A stretch of 64,000 bases of DNA from UBA8231 sp036011085 (GTDB taxonomy: Bacteria; Latescibacterota; UBA2968; UBA8231). The DNA lies in the NCBI GenBank assembly GCA_036011085.1, contig DASCMS010000104.1, positions 11,959 to 75,958 on the forward strand, given 5' to 3'. This document shows positions 44,782 to 53,538 of this stretch, in pieces (the stretch's first letter is position 1; every line of letters begins with the position of its first letter). A program made the translations under genes and the position numbers. Under the pieces are notes generated by a model, which had not been told where the DNA came from, did no database searches, and saw only the letters and a list, made by a program, of their open reading frames with translations.

Positions 44782-45573
44782 TCAGGCCACCACGTGCCAG
44801 GCGCGCCAGTGGCCGTCGAGGTAGTGCACTCCAAGATCGGGCCAGGTGTCGCCGATGTAACGGGCCAGTGACTCGATGCCCCACATCTCGGTGGTTCCAT
44901 GCTCCAAGGTGATGACGCCGACGCCCTGTTCGGCAAAGCGCTCGCGCTCCGACCAGTACGAGGCGCCGTCGAAACACACGATCAGCACGTCACTGCCCAA
45001 CTCGATCATGTCCTCCGCCGGGCCGCCACAACCCACGCCGATGGATGGACGGCACACGACCATGTGGGGATCACCGATGACCTGAACCGCGTCTTCTCCC
45101 AGAGGGGCCACCTTGCCGGCCACCCGTCGGGCGAAATCTCTCAGGGGCATGGGGTCCACTTCATAGGTGGCGTGCCAGCGAGTCTCGTCCTCGCCGACGA
45201 AGCGGGTGAATCCGAGGCCCCCGGCCAGGGAGTCACGGATGCCGATTTCCGGCCAGTTGTCCCACGTGTCGTGGAGCCGCGCCACGGCCATTCCCGACTC
45301 GGCCAGCAGTTGCGTCTTCTCCAGACCGGGCCCGCCCTCGCGCCAACCACCGGGACGGTCGAAATGATCCCACCAGGTCGGTTCGTGCGTGACCAGCAGC
45401 TGGCAACCCATCTCGATGGCGGTACGGATGTTGGTCAGCCCCGGATACCAGCAGACCCCGACCTTGTGAATCGGCCTCTCGCCGTCGCCGGCCTTGAGGG
45501 TGTCGACCGTGGTCTTCGGGTCAACCCAGGGTGAGTGGGCGATCATGTGTTCGAGCAGATCGTTGGTATTCAT
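44782..45573 (-). CDS. Nif3-like dinuclear metal-centre protein
   Basis: The 263-residue protein belongs to the Nif3/NGG1p-interacting family (GTP-cyclohydrolase-I-like metal fold). Its metal residues are in THEPTWW (H63; the second histidine of the usual HHP is E64), ARLHDTWDN (H101, D105) and a C-terminal EHGTTE. The family's cellular role is still poorly known. It begins with ATG overlapping the stop of the SelA-like enzyme (ATGA), so the two are translated together, an uncommon pair that may have a shared substrate. Confidence 0.82.
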   Translation of the reverse strand: MNTNDLLEHMIAHSPWVDPKTTVDTLKAGDGERPIHKVGVCWYPGLTNIRTAIEMGCQLLVTHEPTWWDHFDRPGGWREGGPGLEKTQLLAESGMAVARLHDTWDNWPEIGIRDSLAGGLGFTRFVGEDETRWHATYEVDPMPLRDFARRVAGKVAPLGEDAVQVIGDPHMVVCRPSIGVGCGGPAEDMIELGSDVLIVCFDGASYWSERERFAEQGVGVITLEHGTTEMWGIESLARYIGDTWPDLGVHYLDGHWRAWHVVA

Positions 45574-46670
45574 GCTGCCAGCACCTCCGTCAGCCGTCTG
45601 GCGACGATGGTCTCTTCGCCCTCTTCCATCATGTACGGGTTGATGGTGAGGCCATCCTCGCCGCCGGAGATTTCGATGCGTGGATCGCCATCCGACAGCT
45701 GTTTTCTGGCCTCAGCGGGGGATACGCCCAGCTTCCCGGCATCCCACTGGATGGACATGTGCGGGGCGACGTTGGACGGACGGGGCGTACGGATCGATGT
45801 GGTCACGGTATCGAAGGCGGTAGCCGCCTCGGCAATCACCTGCAGTCGGCGTTCCCACTCGCGAAGTTCCGCTGCATGGTCTCGTGCCACCCACTGCTCT
45901 ACGGCGGCCAGCAAACCCATGATCTCCTCTTTGCCGGCTTTCATCGGACGGCCGATGGAACCGTGGGGACAGCCATTGGCAAACGCTGCCTTGAGCAGCT
46001 CTTTGCTGCCCAGCACCAGTCCGGACGCCTGCGGACCCCGCATACACTTGCCGCCGCTATAAGCAACCGCATCCACCCCCTGTTCCAGGTACCAGTTGGG
46101 TACGTTCGGCTGCTCGGCGGCGGCATCCACAAAGGATGGCACGCCATGGGCGCGACCGCTGTCAGCCATCTCCCGCACCGAGATGGGGCCCCGTTCGGAG
46201 GCGTCGCCGAAAAGGAACAACATGGCCGTCCGGTCGGTGTAGGCCGCCTCGAGTTCGTCCAGGGTGGTCACTTCGACAAACCGCGTACCCACGGCTGTGA
46301 TGGCGCGATCATAACCCATACGGTGTGCGGTCTGCACGATGACCTCATTCTTCATGCCCGACGTATCCGGCAGGCATTTCATCTTATCCGGGTCGGTGCC
46401 GGCGACGCAGGCAGCCGTCATCTGCGTGAGGGCTGCGGCACAGCCGTTGGTCACCAGGCCCCACTCACACTGCATGATCTCGGCGAGACGGGCGCCAACG
46501 GCCGCCATCAACTCGTCGATTATCACGTAGCGAGTGGAGGCATCCATCATGGCCTGGCGGACCTCTGGCAGGATCAGCGAGCCGCTGAGGGTGGTGATGG
46601 TGCCGATGCAGTTGATCAGGGGACGGACGCCGAGGTCCTCGTATCGTGAAACCTGCAGCTGGTGGTTCAT
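45570..46670 (-). CDS. SelA-like PLP-dependent enzyme (ammonia-lyase/aminotransferase type)
   Basis: The 366-residue fold-type-I PLP protein resembles the selenocysteine-synthase-like group that includes D-glucosaminate-6-phosphate ammonia-lyase. It has RPLINCIGTITTLSGS at the N-terminus, TNGCAAAL for phosphate binding, D182 in VDAAAEQPNV, and the Schiff-base lysine K208 in SGGKCMRGPQASG. The start ATG at 46670 has GGGAG upstream; longer starts are possible. It heads a two-gene operon with Nif3. Since members act on amino acids or amino sugars, a sugar ammonia-lyase role is plausible but unproven. Confidence 0.82.
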   Translation of the reverse strand: MNHQLQVSRYEDLGVRPLINCIGTITTLSGSLILPEVRQAMMDASTRYVIIDELMAAVGARLAEIMQCEWGLVTNGCAAALTQMTAACVAGTDPDKMKCLPDTSGMKNEVIVQTAHRMGYDRAITAVGTRFVEVTTLDELEAAYTDRTAMLFLFGDASERGPISVREMADSGRAHGVPSFVDAAAEQPNVPNWYLEQGVDAVAYSGGKCMRGPQASGLVLGSKELLKAAFANGCPHGSIGRPMKAGKEEIMGLLAAVEQWVARDHAAELREWERRLQVIAEAATAFDTVTTSIRTPRPSNVAPHMSIQWDAGKLGVSPAEARKQLSDGDPRIEISGGEDGLTINPYMMEEGEETIVARRLTEVLAA

Positions 46671-46783
46671 CGTGAGCTCCCGTTGTTGTGGACCGTGCCG
46701 GTCCGAGTTAAGAAAAACGTTGCACAAGTCCACCAGAAGCAGTCAAATTGTCCGGGATGTCCCACCTTCCGGAGGTGACCAGC

Positions 46784-47278
46784 ATGAACACGCGACTCGT
46801 ACTCGCTGCCGCCCTTCTCGTTGCCACATCCGTCATCGCTCAGGACAGCGCCACCACGGATGCAGACCTGCAGCCGCCAGCCCTCCTCTCGCTGGGACCG
46901 TACGTGGGTTCAAACGGCGATGACGATTCAGATGGTTTCGTCCTGATCCGCTTCCTTCCGGTGCCGGATGCCTCGCTCTATCGCATCTATCGTGAGATTC
47001 TCGTCGACTATGGCCCCGATCCGTCCGGCGGACTCATCGCCCTCGATGAGCCTGAGGCCGTCTGGGTTCCCTGGGGAAGTATCGACGCGATTCCCGGTCA
47101 GGATGTCGTGCAAGTCGTCATCGCTACACTCGACGGGGTGGACGCACGGTTCGGCGTCGCCACGGAGGTCGTCGAGGAAGGCCAGAGGCGAGTCTCGGAG
47201 ATGGCCGTCTTTCCCCTGGTCGATCCACCGACAGCTGTCAGCGTGACCGGCTGGGCCCAGGTGAAGCAGTCCCGGTAG
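46784..47278 (+). CDS. Secreted hypothetical protein
   Basis: A 164-residue protein with a clear signal peptide (MNTRLVLAAALLVATSVIAQ) and a mature part that has a fibronectin-III-like pattern, for example FVLIRFLPVPDASLYRIYRE. It contains an acidic stretch (GSNGDDDSDG) and no cysteine. I do not recognise a named family. A strong GGAGG site lies before the ATG at 46784. It faces the SelA-like operon across a 113-bp divergent region and converges with the peptidase-like gene at 47281. Confidence 0.7.
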   Translation: MNTRLVLAAALLVATSVIAQDSATTDADLQPPALLSLGPYVGSNGDDDSDGFVLIRFLPVPDASLYRIYREILVDYGPDPSGGLIALDEPEAVWVPWGSIDAIPGQDVVQVVIATLDGVDARFGVATEVVEEGQRRVSEMAVFPLVDPPTAVSVTGWAQVKQSR

Positions 47279-47280
47279 CT

Positions 47281-47964
47281 CTAGAGCCGCCGCGTCGGCA
47301 CATCTTCTTCCCGGGCACTGCCGGCCTCCGCCTCCACCCTCAGCACTTTTGCACCTTCCAACCAGTGCACGGCCTCGACCATCTCGCCGTCGCGGAAGTG
47401 TACCGCCGCACCGTCGCAGATCGCCCAGCCCGCCTGCGCCTCGCCGCTGCCGACCTGGGCCAGATAGGCCGGTCGCCGCTCGATTTCGCCATCGTAGTGC
47501 GGGCAGCAACTGCCGGGGATGAATCCCAGGCAGTCGATGACACGCAGGGAGTCCGCCCAGGAATCGGTGACGCCCTGCTCGAACCAGCAGATGGCGCCGG
47601 CACTGACGCCGGCCAGCACGACCCCGCGTTCGCAGGCCTGCGCCAGCAACTCGTCGACGCCCCACTCCCGCCACAGCGCCAGCATGGACTTGGTGTTGCC
47701 ACCGCCGACGAAGATGAGGTCCTGCTCCAGCAGCAATCGAAGGTCTGGCGTACGACCGAGCAGGGGGACGTTCGTCGTTGTGCAGCCCAGGCGTCCAAAG
47801 GCGGCGTGGAAGGCTTCCACATACCCTTCGGGTTCGCCGCTTGCCGTGGCCAGGAAGGCGACCTTCGGCTGAGCCTTCGGTCGCAGGGCGAGGAGAAACT
47901 CTTCGAGCTGTAGCTGCTCATGGCGGTAGAAACCACCCCCGCCGACGGCAATGATCTGTCCCAC
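47281..47964 (-). CDS. Peptidase S51 (dipeptidase E / cyanophycinase-like)
   Basis: The 227-residue protein matches the S51 family: LIFVGGGNTKSML (glycine-rich turn), the nucleophile S121 in AGVSAGAICWFE, then CCPHYDGE with H156 and E160, the triad expected of dipeptidase E. These enzymes cleave N-terminal aspartyl dipeptides, and related cyanophycinases degrade the polymer cyanophycin. There is no signal peptide. The GTG start at 47964 has a GGAGG site eight bases upstream. It is transcribed away from the lipoprotein gene at 48005. Confidence 0.88.
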   Translation of the reverse strand: MGQIIAVGGGGFYRHEQLQLEEFLLALRPKAQPKVAFLATASGEPEGYVEAFHAAFGRLGCTTTNVPLLGRTPDLRLLLEQDLIFVGGGNTKSMLALWREWGVDELLAQACERGVVLAGVSAGAICWFEQGVTDSWADSLRVIDCLGFIPGSCCPHYDGEIERRPAYLAQVGSGEAQAGWAICDGAAVHFRDGEMVEAVHWLEGAKVLRVEAEAGSAREEDVPTRRL

Positions 47965-48004
47965 GGAATCAGCCTCCTGTGTATCTTGTCAGCAAGGATA
48001 ACCA

Positions 48005-48682
48005 ATGCGAACATCCCACCATAGATCTCTCCGAAGACCTCCAGTTCTGCTGGGACTCCTGCTGCTGGCGCTGGTCGCCTGCGATGATGACGGCGGCACG
48101 GATCCGGTGCGCTCCAAGGAGCAGATGCTGCGCGGTACCTGGGATCTGCAGGCAGCTGTCGAGGTGGAAGAGGGGGATCTCGAGTTCTCCTACACGTTCC
48201 AGGCTGATGGTTCGGTACGCAATCGTATCGGCGGCGCCTTCCTGGCACAGTTGCGCGAGACCGACGAGGTCCGTGAGGCTCTGGCCGACGAGCAGCTGGC
48301 AGACGTGAGTCTCCTGGACGGCGGCAACGTCAACTGGGTGGGGACCTGGAGCCTTGCCGGTGACTCACTGGCCGTCACCTACGATCTGCTCATCGTCGAG
48401 GTCTTCGGCAGCGTGCCGATCCTGGGCAAGGTGACTCTACCTGTCTTTCACGAGGAGCTGCAGCCGGAGGCACAGACTTCACTGGGGTTCACCTGTCAGC
48501 TGCAAGGTGACGAACTGACTCTGCGTGGGGAATCACTGACGGCGGGTGTAGGGTCGGCGGGAGGCGATGGATCCACGGCGCTCGATGGGGCTCCGTCACA
48601 GGCGGTCGATCTGGCGACACAGTACCTCGGAGATCAGATCGTCGATCGCGGCCTCGACGGGCAGACCTTCCAGCGCCGGTAG
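48005..48682 (+). CDS. Lipocalin-like hypothetical lipoprotein
   Basis: The 225-residue protein begins with a lipoprotein signal ending in LVAC (C26), followed by DDDGG. The mature part has LRGTWDLQAAVEVEEGDLEF, SYTFQADGSVRNRIGG and NWVGTWSLAGDSLAVTYD, an alternating strand pattern typical of lipocalin-like proteins that bind small molecules. An aspartate-rich +2 region might retain it in the inner membrane in enterobacteria, but this rule does not transfer safely here. The last 25 residues overlap no other gene but lie close to the ThuA start at 48699. Function unknown. Confidence 0.7.
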   Translation: MRTSHHRSLRRPPVLLGLLLLALVACDDDGGTDPVRSKEQMLRGTWDLQAAVEVEEGDLEFSYTFQADGSVRNRIGGAFLAQLRETDEVREALADEQLADVSLLDGGNVNWVGTWSLAGDSLAVTYDLLIVEVFGSVPILGKVTLPVFHEELQPEAQTSLGFTCQLQGDELTLRGESLTAGVGSAGGDGSTALDGAPSQAVDLATQYLGDQIVDRGLDGQTFQRR

Positions 48683-48698
48683 GCCAGCCGCAGGAAAC

Positions 48699-49373
48699 GT
48701 GCGCAATCTCATCCTCAGCGGTGGTGTGGCCCACGACTACGCGCGGACGTCACCCATGCTGGCGGTGACGCTGGCGCAGGTCGGCATCGACTCAGAGATC
48801 CACGAAGACTTTGCCGTGGTCGAGAGTGAAGGTCTGGCGGGTTTCGATCTGATCACCCTCAACTGTGTACGCTGGACCTGTCAGCAGACACCGGACTGGC
48901 GGGACGAGTGGACCTTCGAGCTGTCGACGAGGGCTCGCCAGGGCCTGTTGCAGCACCTGGCTGCCGGCAGGGGAATGCTGGCGCTGCACGCAGCGACGAT
49001 CTGTTTCGACGATTGGCCGGAGTTCCGCGACATCCTCGGCGCCTGGTGGGAGTGGGGCCATTCCGGACACGCACCAGTGCAGGAGCATGCGGTTCGCGTT
49101 GTCGACGGCGGCCACCCGATCACCCGTGGCCTCGGCGATTTCTCCATCACCGACGAACTGTACACAGGGGCGCGGCTTTCCGAGACGGTCCGGACGCTGC
49201 TGACAGGCACATGGAACGGGGTGATCGAACCGCTGCTGTGGACGCGATCGTGGGGAGCAGCGCGGGTCTGCTACAATGCTCTCGGTCACGGTGTGGAGGC
49301 CTTCGGCCACCCGGCGATGGAGAGGCTGCTGCAGCGCGGGGCTCTCTGGACCGTCGGTGAGCTGACGGAGTAG
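48699..49373 (+). CDS. ThuA domain protein
   Basis: The 224-residue protein reads MRNLILSGGVAHDY, VESEGLAGFDLITLN, GRGMLALHAATICFDDWPEF and GHPITRGLGDFSITDELY, the classical ThuA series (compare the first ThuA gene at 37109). The GTG start is preceded by AGGAAAC and lies 16 bp after the lipoprotein stop. ThuA proteins are sugar-catabolic factors with a class I glutamine-amidotransferase-like fold. It converges with the AKR-like gene at 49380 (6 bp apart). Confidence 0.88.
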   Translation: MRNLILSGGVAHDYARTSPMLAVTLAQVGIDSEIHEDFAVVESEGLAGFDLITLNCVRWTCQQTPDWRDEWTFELSTRARQGLLQHLAAGRGMLALHAATICFDDWPEFRDILGAWWEWGHSGHAPVQEHAVRVVDGGHPITRGLGDFSITDELYTGARLSETVRTLLTGTWNGVIEPLLWTRSWGAARVCYNALGHGVEAFGHPAMERLLQRGALWTVGELTE

Positions 49374-49379
49374 GGGCCT

Positions 49380-50387
49380 TCAGTTTGCCCCCAACACGGA
49401 ACGGGCGGCCGTCGTGGTCTGCCGAACCTGCTCCAGTGTACCCATACCGAACATCGACGCGGCCACACCTACCTCGTCAAAGACAAATTCAAAGGCCTTT
49501 TCCCCCAGGTAGCGTCCACCCGCCATCGGTTTGATGGCGATGATCGGTTTGCTGGCGTTGCGGATGGCGTCGAGGGCCAGCTCCCGCGTGGGGAACATGA
49601 AGGTGCCCGGTTGATTGACGGTGGTGAGGTAGCCGTCGACGGGGATGTTCTCGGATTCGAGCAGGGGGATGGTGACGCCGGCATGGTGGACACTGGTGAT
49701 GACCGTTTCAAAACGGCCACGCAGGAAACCGATGTATTCGCGGATCAGGTCGAAGCGTCCGGTCATGGCCAGCAAGTCGATCTCGGCACCGGGGTCGGCC
49801 ACGAGGATATCACAACCGGCGAAGAACCCGAGGTACTGTTCGAGCACGCCGTAGTCGATCTCAAAACGGCCGGCCTCTTCCTCGGTGTACGGGGGGACGG
49901 TTTCCGGCGTGACGAGTCGGGACAGGTCGTCGCCCAGGTTGTAGCGGATGATGGCATCGCTGTGCATGTGCTGACGGAAGGCCTCACCCCCCAGCTTGTC
50001 GTCGTGGTCATAGAATGTCGAGTGGGCGCGCTCGGAGTAGGAGACCAACTCCCCGTCCAGCATGATGGGGATGAGGATATAGGCCACCATTCCCAACTCG
50101 GTCTGCGTCTGCTGCTGGGTCTCCCACACGGCCTGCAGATGCAACCGGTCGAGCTTTGGCAGCATGTGGTCGACCTGGACGACGGTGAGGCCCGACTCCT
50201 CGACGGCGCAGCGCAGGACTTCAGTGACGCGCTCGACACGGCTGAAGCGGCCGAAGTTCTCCTGGTCGCGGTCGGCACTCTGGTAGGAGCAGCCGTCATA
50301 GGGGTGGATCCCCATGACCAGGCGCGGGACTTCGGCACTGCCTACCGTGGCGGTGGGTACGCCACATCCTTCCAGATAGCTCTTCAT
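49380..50387 (-). CDS. Aldo/keto-reductase-like TIM-barrel protein
   Basis: The 335-residue protein has a barrel C-terminus reading SKPIIAIKPMAGGRYLGEKA and then VGVAASMFGMGTLEQVRQTT, resembling the last strands and cofactor-binding tail of aldo/keto-reductase-type barrels. The N-terminus PRLVMGIHPYDGCSYQSAD and the VHHAGVTIPLLES segment are unusual and no catalytic tetrad can be read. I therefore class it only as a TIM-barrel protein of uncertain activity. An excellent GAAGGAGGAACC site precedes the ATG at 50387. It diverges from the oxidoreductase operon at 50688. Confidence 0.6.
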   Translation of the reverse strand: MKSYLEGCGVPTATVGSAEVPRLVMGIHPYDGCSYQSADRDQENFGRFSRVERVTEVLRCAVEESGLTVVQVDHMLPKLDRLHLQAVWETQQQTQTELGMVAYILIPIMLDGELVSYSERAHSTFYDHDDKLGGEAFRQHMHSDAIIRYNLGDDLSRLVTPETVPPYTEEEAGRFEIDYGVLEQYLGFFAGCDILVADPGAEIDLLAMTGRFDLIREYIGFLRGRFETVITSVHHAGVTIPLLESENIPVDGYLTTVNQPGTFMFPTRELALDAIRNASKPIIAIKPMAGGRYLGEKAFEFVFDEVGVAASMFGMGTLEQVRQTTTAARSVLGAN

Positions 50388-50687
50388 GGTTCCTCCTTCT
50401 CTCGGTGTGCGGCCAATTGCGTCCATGCCTGTATGAAGAGGATTTGCCGTCCTCAGATCAAGCTCGCCAGCCAGATGTGACAAGGACGTCTCAGGTGTGA
50501 CAGGCACAACCTGGCACTGTGGGACAGAACATGCCCGGAGCAGCTGTTCGGGCCCCCCGGACGAGGGCCCTTGCCGCCGTTGAATCCGGCACCGGTTTGC
50601 GCCCAACCCGGCATCCGGTTTGCTTCGGTCACCAGTGTACTCCCCACGGACGCCGCGAACACGCATCAGCGATGGGAGCAGGACGAA
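50388..50687. other. 300-bp divergent intergenic region before oxidoreductase operon
   Basis: No gene is seen here. It holds TGTGACA at 50476-50482 and 50496-50502 (20 bp apart, two helical turns), and a weaker TGTGGGACA at 50518-50526. These may be binding sites for a regulator of the oxidoreductase operon or of the divergent TIM-barrel gene. A GGGCCC...GGGCCC pair lies further on. Promoter positions are not clear. Confidence 0.4.
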
Positions 50688-52577
50688 TTGGGTGATGACA
50701 GAATCGTCAGTGAGGTCCGCGAACACATTGTTGAGATCATCTCCGACGCCGGTGAGGGGGCCCAGACAGCAGGACAGTTATTCGGTACCGTCAGCGCCAG
50801 AATGGGCAATGGTGTGTGGACGGTGGAGATCATTCCCGCGGAGATCGAGCCTCCCTACCGTTCGCGCGCCGGCGCCAGCGGCAACCGGATCCGCATCGCC
50901 ACCGAGGCGGTAAGCAACATGGGCGAGGCGGCTGACGTCGTCATCGCTTTCAATGAGCAGGTTCCCTACAGCCGCATCGACGTGGGTGCTCTCAAACCGG
51001 GCACCATCCTCTTTCTCGAGTCGATGTGGGCCGAATCCCCATACGAGCAGATCCGCAAGGCCTACGCTGAGGCGATTGCCGACTTCCGCCAGCGCGGGTA
51101 CGAAGTCGTTGAGGTGCCGATGAACGACGAGTGTCTCAAGGTTGTGGAGGATCCGAAGCGTGGCAAGAACATCTGGATCCTGGGGTTGTTGTGCGCGCTT
51201 TACGAGCGAGACCTGGACATCGTCGAGATGCTGATCGAACGCAAGCTCGGGCGGAAGGGGAACGCCATTGTCGACGCCAACAAGAAACTGCTGCGTGCTG
51301 GCTTCGATTGGGCGACGCAGAACGCTGCGTGGCGGTTCCGCGTGGCAATCATGCCGAGCTCTGAGCGGCGAGTGGTGATGAACGGCAACGAGGCACTGGC
51401 CCTCGGCATCATGGCTGCCGGCATCGAGGTCTGTTCGATGTATCCCATCACGCCGGCGACCTCGGTATCGCACTACCTTGCGGCGCGCTTTGATCAGGTC
51501 GGCGGCATCGTTCATCAGGCCGAGGACGAGATATCCGCCATCGGCTTCGCCATCGGCGCCTCCTACGCCGGCAGGACGGCTGTGACGGTCACCTCCGGTC
51601 CCGGACTGGCATTGAAGACCGAGTTCATCGGCCTGGCGACGATGGCAGAGATCCCTCTGGTCATCATCGACGTGCAGCGCGGCGGACCGTCCACGGGGCT
51701 GCCGACGCGGGTCGAACAGGGCGACCTGCTGGCGGCACTGTTCGGTCAACCCGGAGATACGCCAGTCATCGCCCTGGCGCCGACGACGATCGAGGAGTGT
51801 TTCCACTTCGTGATCACGGCGCGCAAGCTGGCCGAGAGCTTTCGCACACCCGTCATTCTGCTCAGCGATGCCAGCCTGGCGACGGCGCAGCAGCCGTTCC
51901 CTCGGCCATCGGTGCATGAGGAGTGGCTGGCGCCGCCAGTCGATCCGTCGCCCTGGCAGCAGGACGTTCCACCCTACGCCTGGGATCCGGAGACCGGACT
52001 CTCACAACGGCCCATCCCCGGTCAGCGGGGGGGAGAATACGTCGTCACCGGTCTGGCGCACGACGAGGACAGCCACGTGGCATACGAGTCGAAGGCCAAC
52101 CAGCATGGGCTCAAGATGCGCCGTCGCAAGCTGGCGGCGTTGGCCGGGTCTCTGAAGCCCCCCGTCATACACGGCGACTCGACGGGGGATGTACTCGTCG
52201 TCGGCTGGGGTTCCACACGGGGCGCCATCGAAGAAGCAGTCGATCGTCTGCGGGCCCGGGGCAGAAAGGTCTCCTGCCTGACTTTGCGCTTCCTGTCCCC
52301 CATGGAGCCCGGGCTCAAGGAGATCTTTCAGGGGTTCGGGAAGGTCCTGACCATCGAGATCTGCTACAGTGATCCACCTGATGAGGGGGAGGGCCGAACC
52401 TATGCACAGCTGGCCTGGCTGCTGCGGGCGCAAACCCTCGTCGACGTCGACTGCTGGTCCTGTGTCCCCGGTGTACCGCTGCCACCGCAGGTCATTGAGG
52501 CAGCGATCTGCGAACGCTTACGCGAGCCCGGTTGGGCGCCCGCCATCGACCTGGAGAACGTGCCATGTACGGTCTGA
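50688..52577 (+). CDS. korA: 2-oxoacid:ferredoxin oxidoreductase, fused gamma-alpha subunit (KorA type)
   Basis: The 629-residue protein joins a gamma domain (about residues 1-195, with DAGEGAQTAGQLFGTVSARM and VEIIPAEIEPP) to an alpha domain (about 215-629, with SMYPITPATSVSHYL at 251-264 and VTSGPGLALKTEFIGLA). This is the layout of 2-oxoglutarate or 2-oxoacid:ferredoxin oxidoreductase alpha-gamma subunits. They decarboxylate a 2-oxoacid to an acyl-CoA and pass electrons to ferredoxin. TTG 50688 is the preferred start because GGGAGCAGG precedes it and residues begin at the family N-terminus. Its end overlaps the beta gene by 13 bp. Exact 2-oxoacid is not fixed. Confidence 0.9.
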   Translation: MGDDRIVSEVREHIVEIISDAGEGAQTAGQLFGTVSARMGNGVWTVEIIPAEIEPPYRSRAGASGNRIRIATEAVSNMGEAADVVIAFNEQVPYSRIDVGALKPGTILFLESMWAESPYEQIRKAYAEAIADFRQRGYEVVEVPMNDECLKVVEDPKRGKNIWILGLLCALYERDLDIVEMLIERKLGRKGNAIVDANKKLLRAGFDWATQNAAWRFRVAIMPSSERRVVMNGNEALALGIMAAGIEVCSMYPITPATSVSHYLAARFDQVGGIVHQAEDEISAIGFAIGASYAGRTAVTVTSGPGLALKTEFIGLATMAEIPLVIIDVQRGGPSTGLPTRVEQGDLLAALFGQPGDTPVIALAPTTIEECFHFVITARKLAESFRTPVILLSDASLATAQQPFPRPSVHEEWLAPPVDPSPWQQDVPPYAWDPETGLSQRPIPGQRGGEYVVTGLAHDEDSHVAYESKANQHGLKMRRRKLAALAGSLKPPVIHGDSTGDVLVVGWGSTRGAIEEAVDRLRARGRKVSCLTLRFLSPMEPGLKEIFQGFGKVLTIEICYSDPPDEGEGRTYAQLAWLLRAQTLVDVDCWSCVPGVPLPPQVIEAAICERLREPGWAPAIDLENVPCTV

Positions 52578-53518
52578 AACAGGACTGGGAAGTTGAGCAG
52601 GATCCGCGCTGCATGGTGCTGGAGGACTACGAGAGTCTGACGCCACGCTGGTGCCCGGGCTGTGGTGATTACGCCGTCCTCGGCGCGCTGCAACGCCTGG
52701 CGCGTGATCTGCAGCTGCCGCCGGAGAAGGTCGTCATCGTCTCCGGGATCGGCTGCTCCAGCCGCTTCCCGCACTACATGAAGACCTATGGCTTTCACGG
52801 TCTCCACGGCCGGCCGCTGCCGATCGCTTCCGGCATTCTCAGTCGTCGGCCGGACCTGCATGTCTTCGTCGTCACAGGCGACGGTGACTGCTGCGCCATC
52901 GGCACGGCACACTGGATTCACGCCATTCGCTACAACATGGACCTCACGGTGCTGCTGTTCGACAACAACATCTACGGTCTGACCAAGATGCAGTCGTCGC
53001 CAACGACGCCATTGGGCAATCCGTCCAACACACATCCGGAGGGTGCGCCCATCGCGCCGATCAATCCACTCGAAGTGACCCTCGGCATCGGCAACGCTTC
53101 GTTCGTTGCCCAGACCCTCGACTGGAATCCGCCACATCTCTACGCCACGATCAAGGCGGCCCACGAGCACAGGGGGTTGTCTTTCGTCAGCATCTTGCAG
53201 CGTTGTCCGCACTTCATGGGAGACCGCTGGAATGAGTTGCAGGAGGATGCCAGCCGTGTCGTGCTGCTCGAGCACGAGGACGGGATCCCGGTCGAAGATG
53301 GCGTGCGTCGCATGTTCCCGACGACACGCACCCACGATCCCACCGACCTCGGCGACGGTCGACATCTGGCAACCGGCGAGGAGGGGATTCCCATGGGGTT
53401 GCTTTATCACAACACGGCTTGCCGCCGTTACGATGAGATCACCGCCATCGGGTTGGGCACGAGCACCGACGAGAAACTTGCCGGTCTCGAGGCTGAACTG
53501 GACAGATTTGCCCTGTAA
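52565..53518 (+). CDS. korB: 2-oxoacid:ferredoxin oxidoreductase, beta subunit (KorB type)
   Basis: The 317-residue beta subunit binds thiamine diphosphate through GDGDCCAIG (105-113) and NNIYG, and the [4Fe-4S] cluster through C30 and C33 (WCPGCG), C64 (GIGCSS) and C214 (LQRCPHF), the four positions known for this family. All catalytic residues appear intact, so together with the fused gamma-alpha subunit it should make a complete active enzyme. It overlaps the alpha gene by 13 bp. Twenty bases further on begins a very large additional gene (53539). Confidence 0.92.
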   Translation: MYGLKQDWEVEQDPRCMVLEDYESLTPRWCPGCGDYAVLGALQRLARDLQLPPEKVVIVSGIGCSSRFPHYMKTYGFHGLHGRPLPIASGILSRRPDLHVFVVTGDGDCCAIGTAHWIHAIRYNMDLTVLLFDNNIYGLTKMQSSPTTPLGNPSNTHPEGAPIAPINPLEVTLGIGNASFVAQTLDWNPPHLYATIKAAHEHRGLSFVSILQRCPHFMGDRWNELQEDASRVVLLEHEDGIPVEDGVRRMFPTTRTHDPTDLGDGRHLATGEEGIPMGLLYHNTACRRYDEITAIGLGTSTDEKLAGLEAELDRFAL

Positions 53519-53538
53519 CCGAGACCGGGGAGGGTAAC

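Noticed and set aside
47281..47964. Possible link of the S51 peptidase with the DUF1854 exporter as a cyanophycin system
   Set aside because: The two lie 41 kb apart and no cyanophycin synthetase is in the window.
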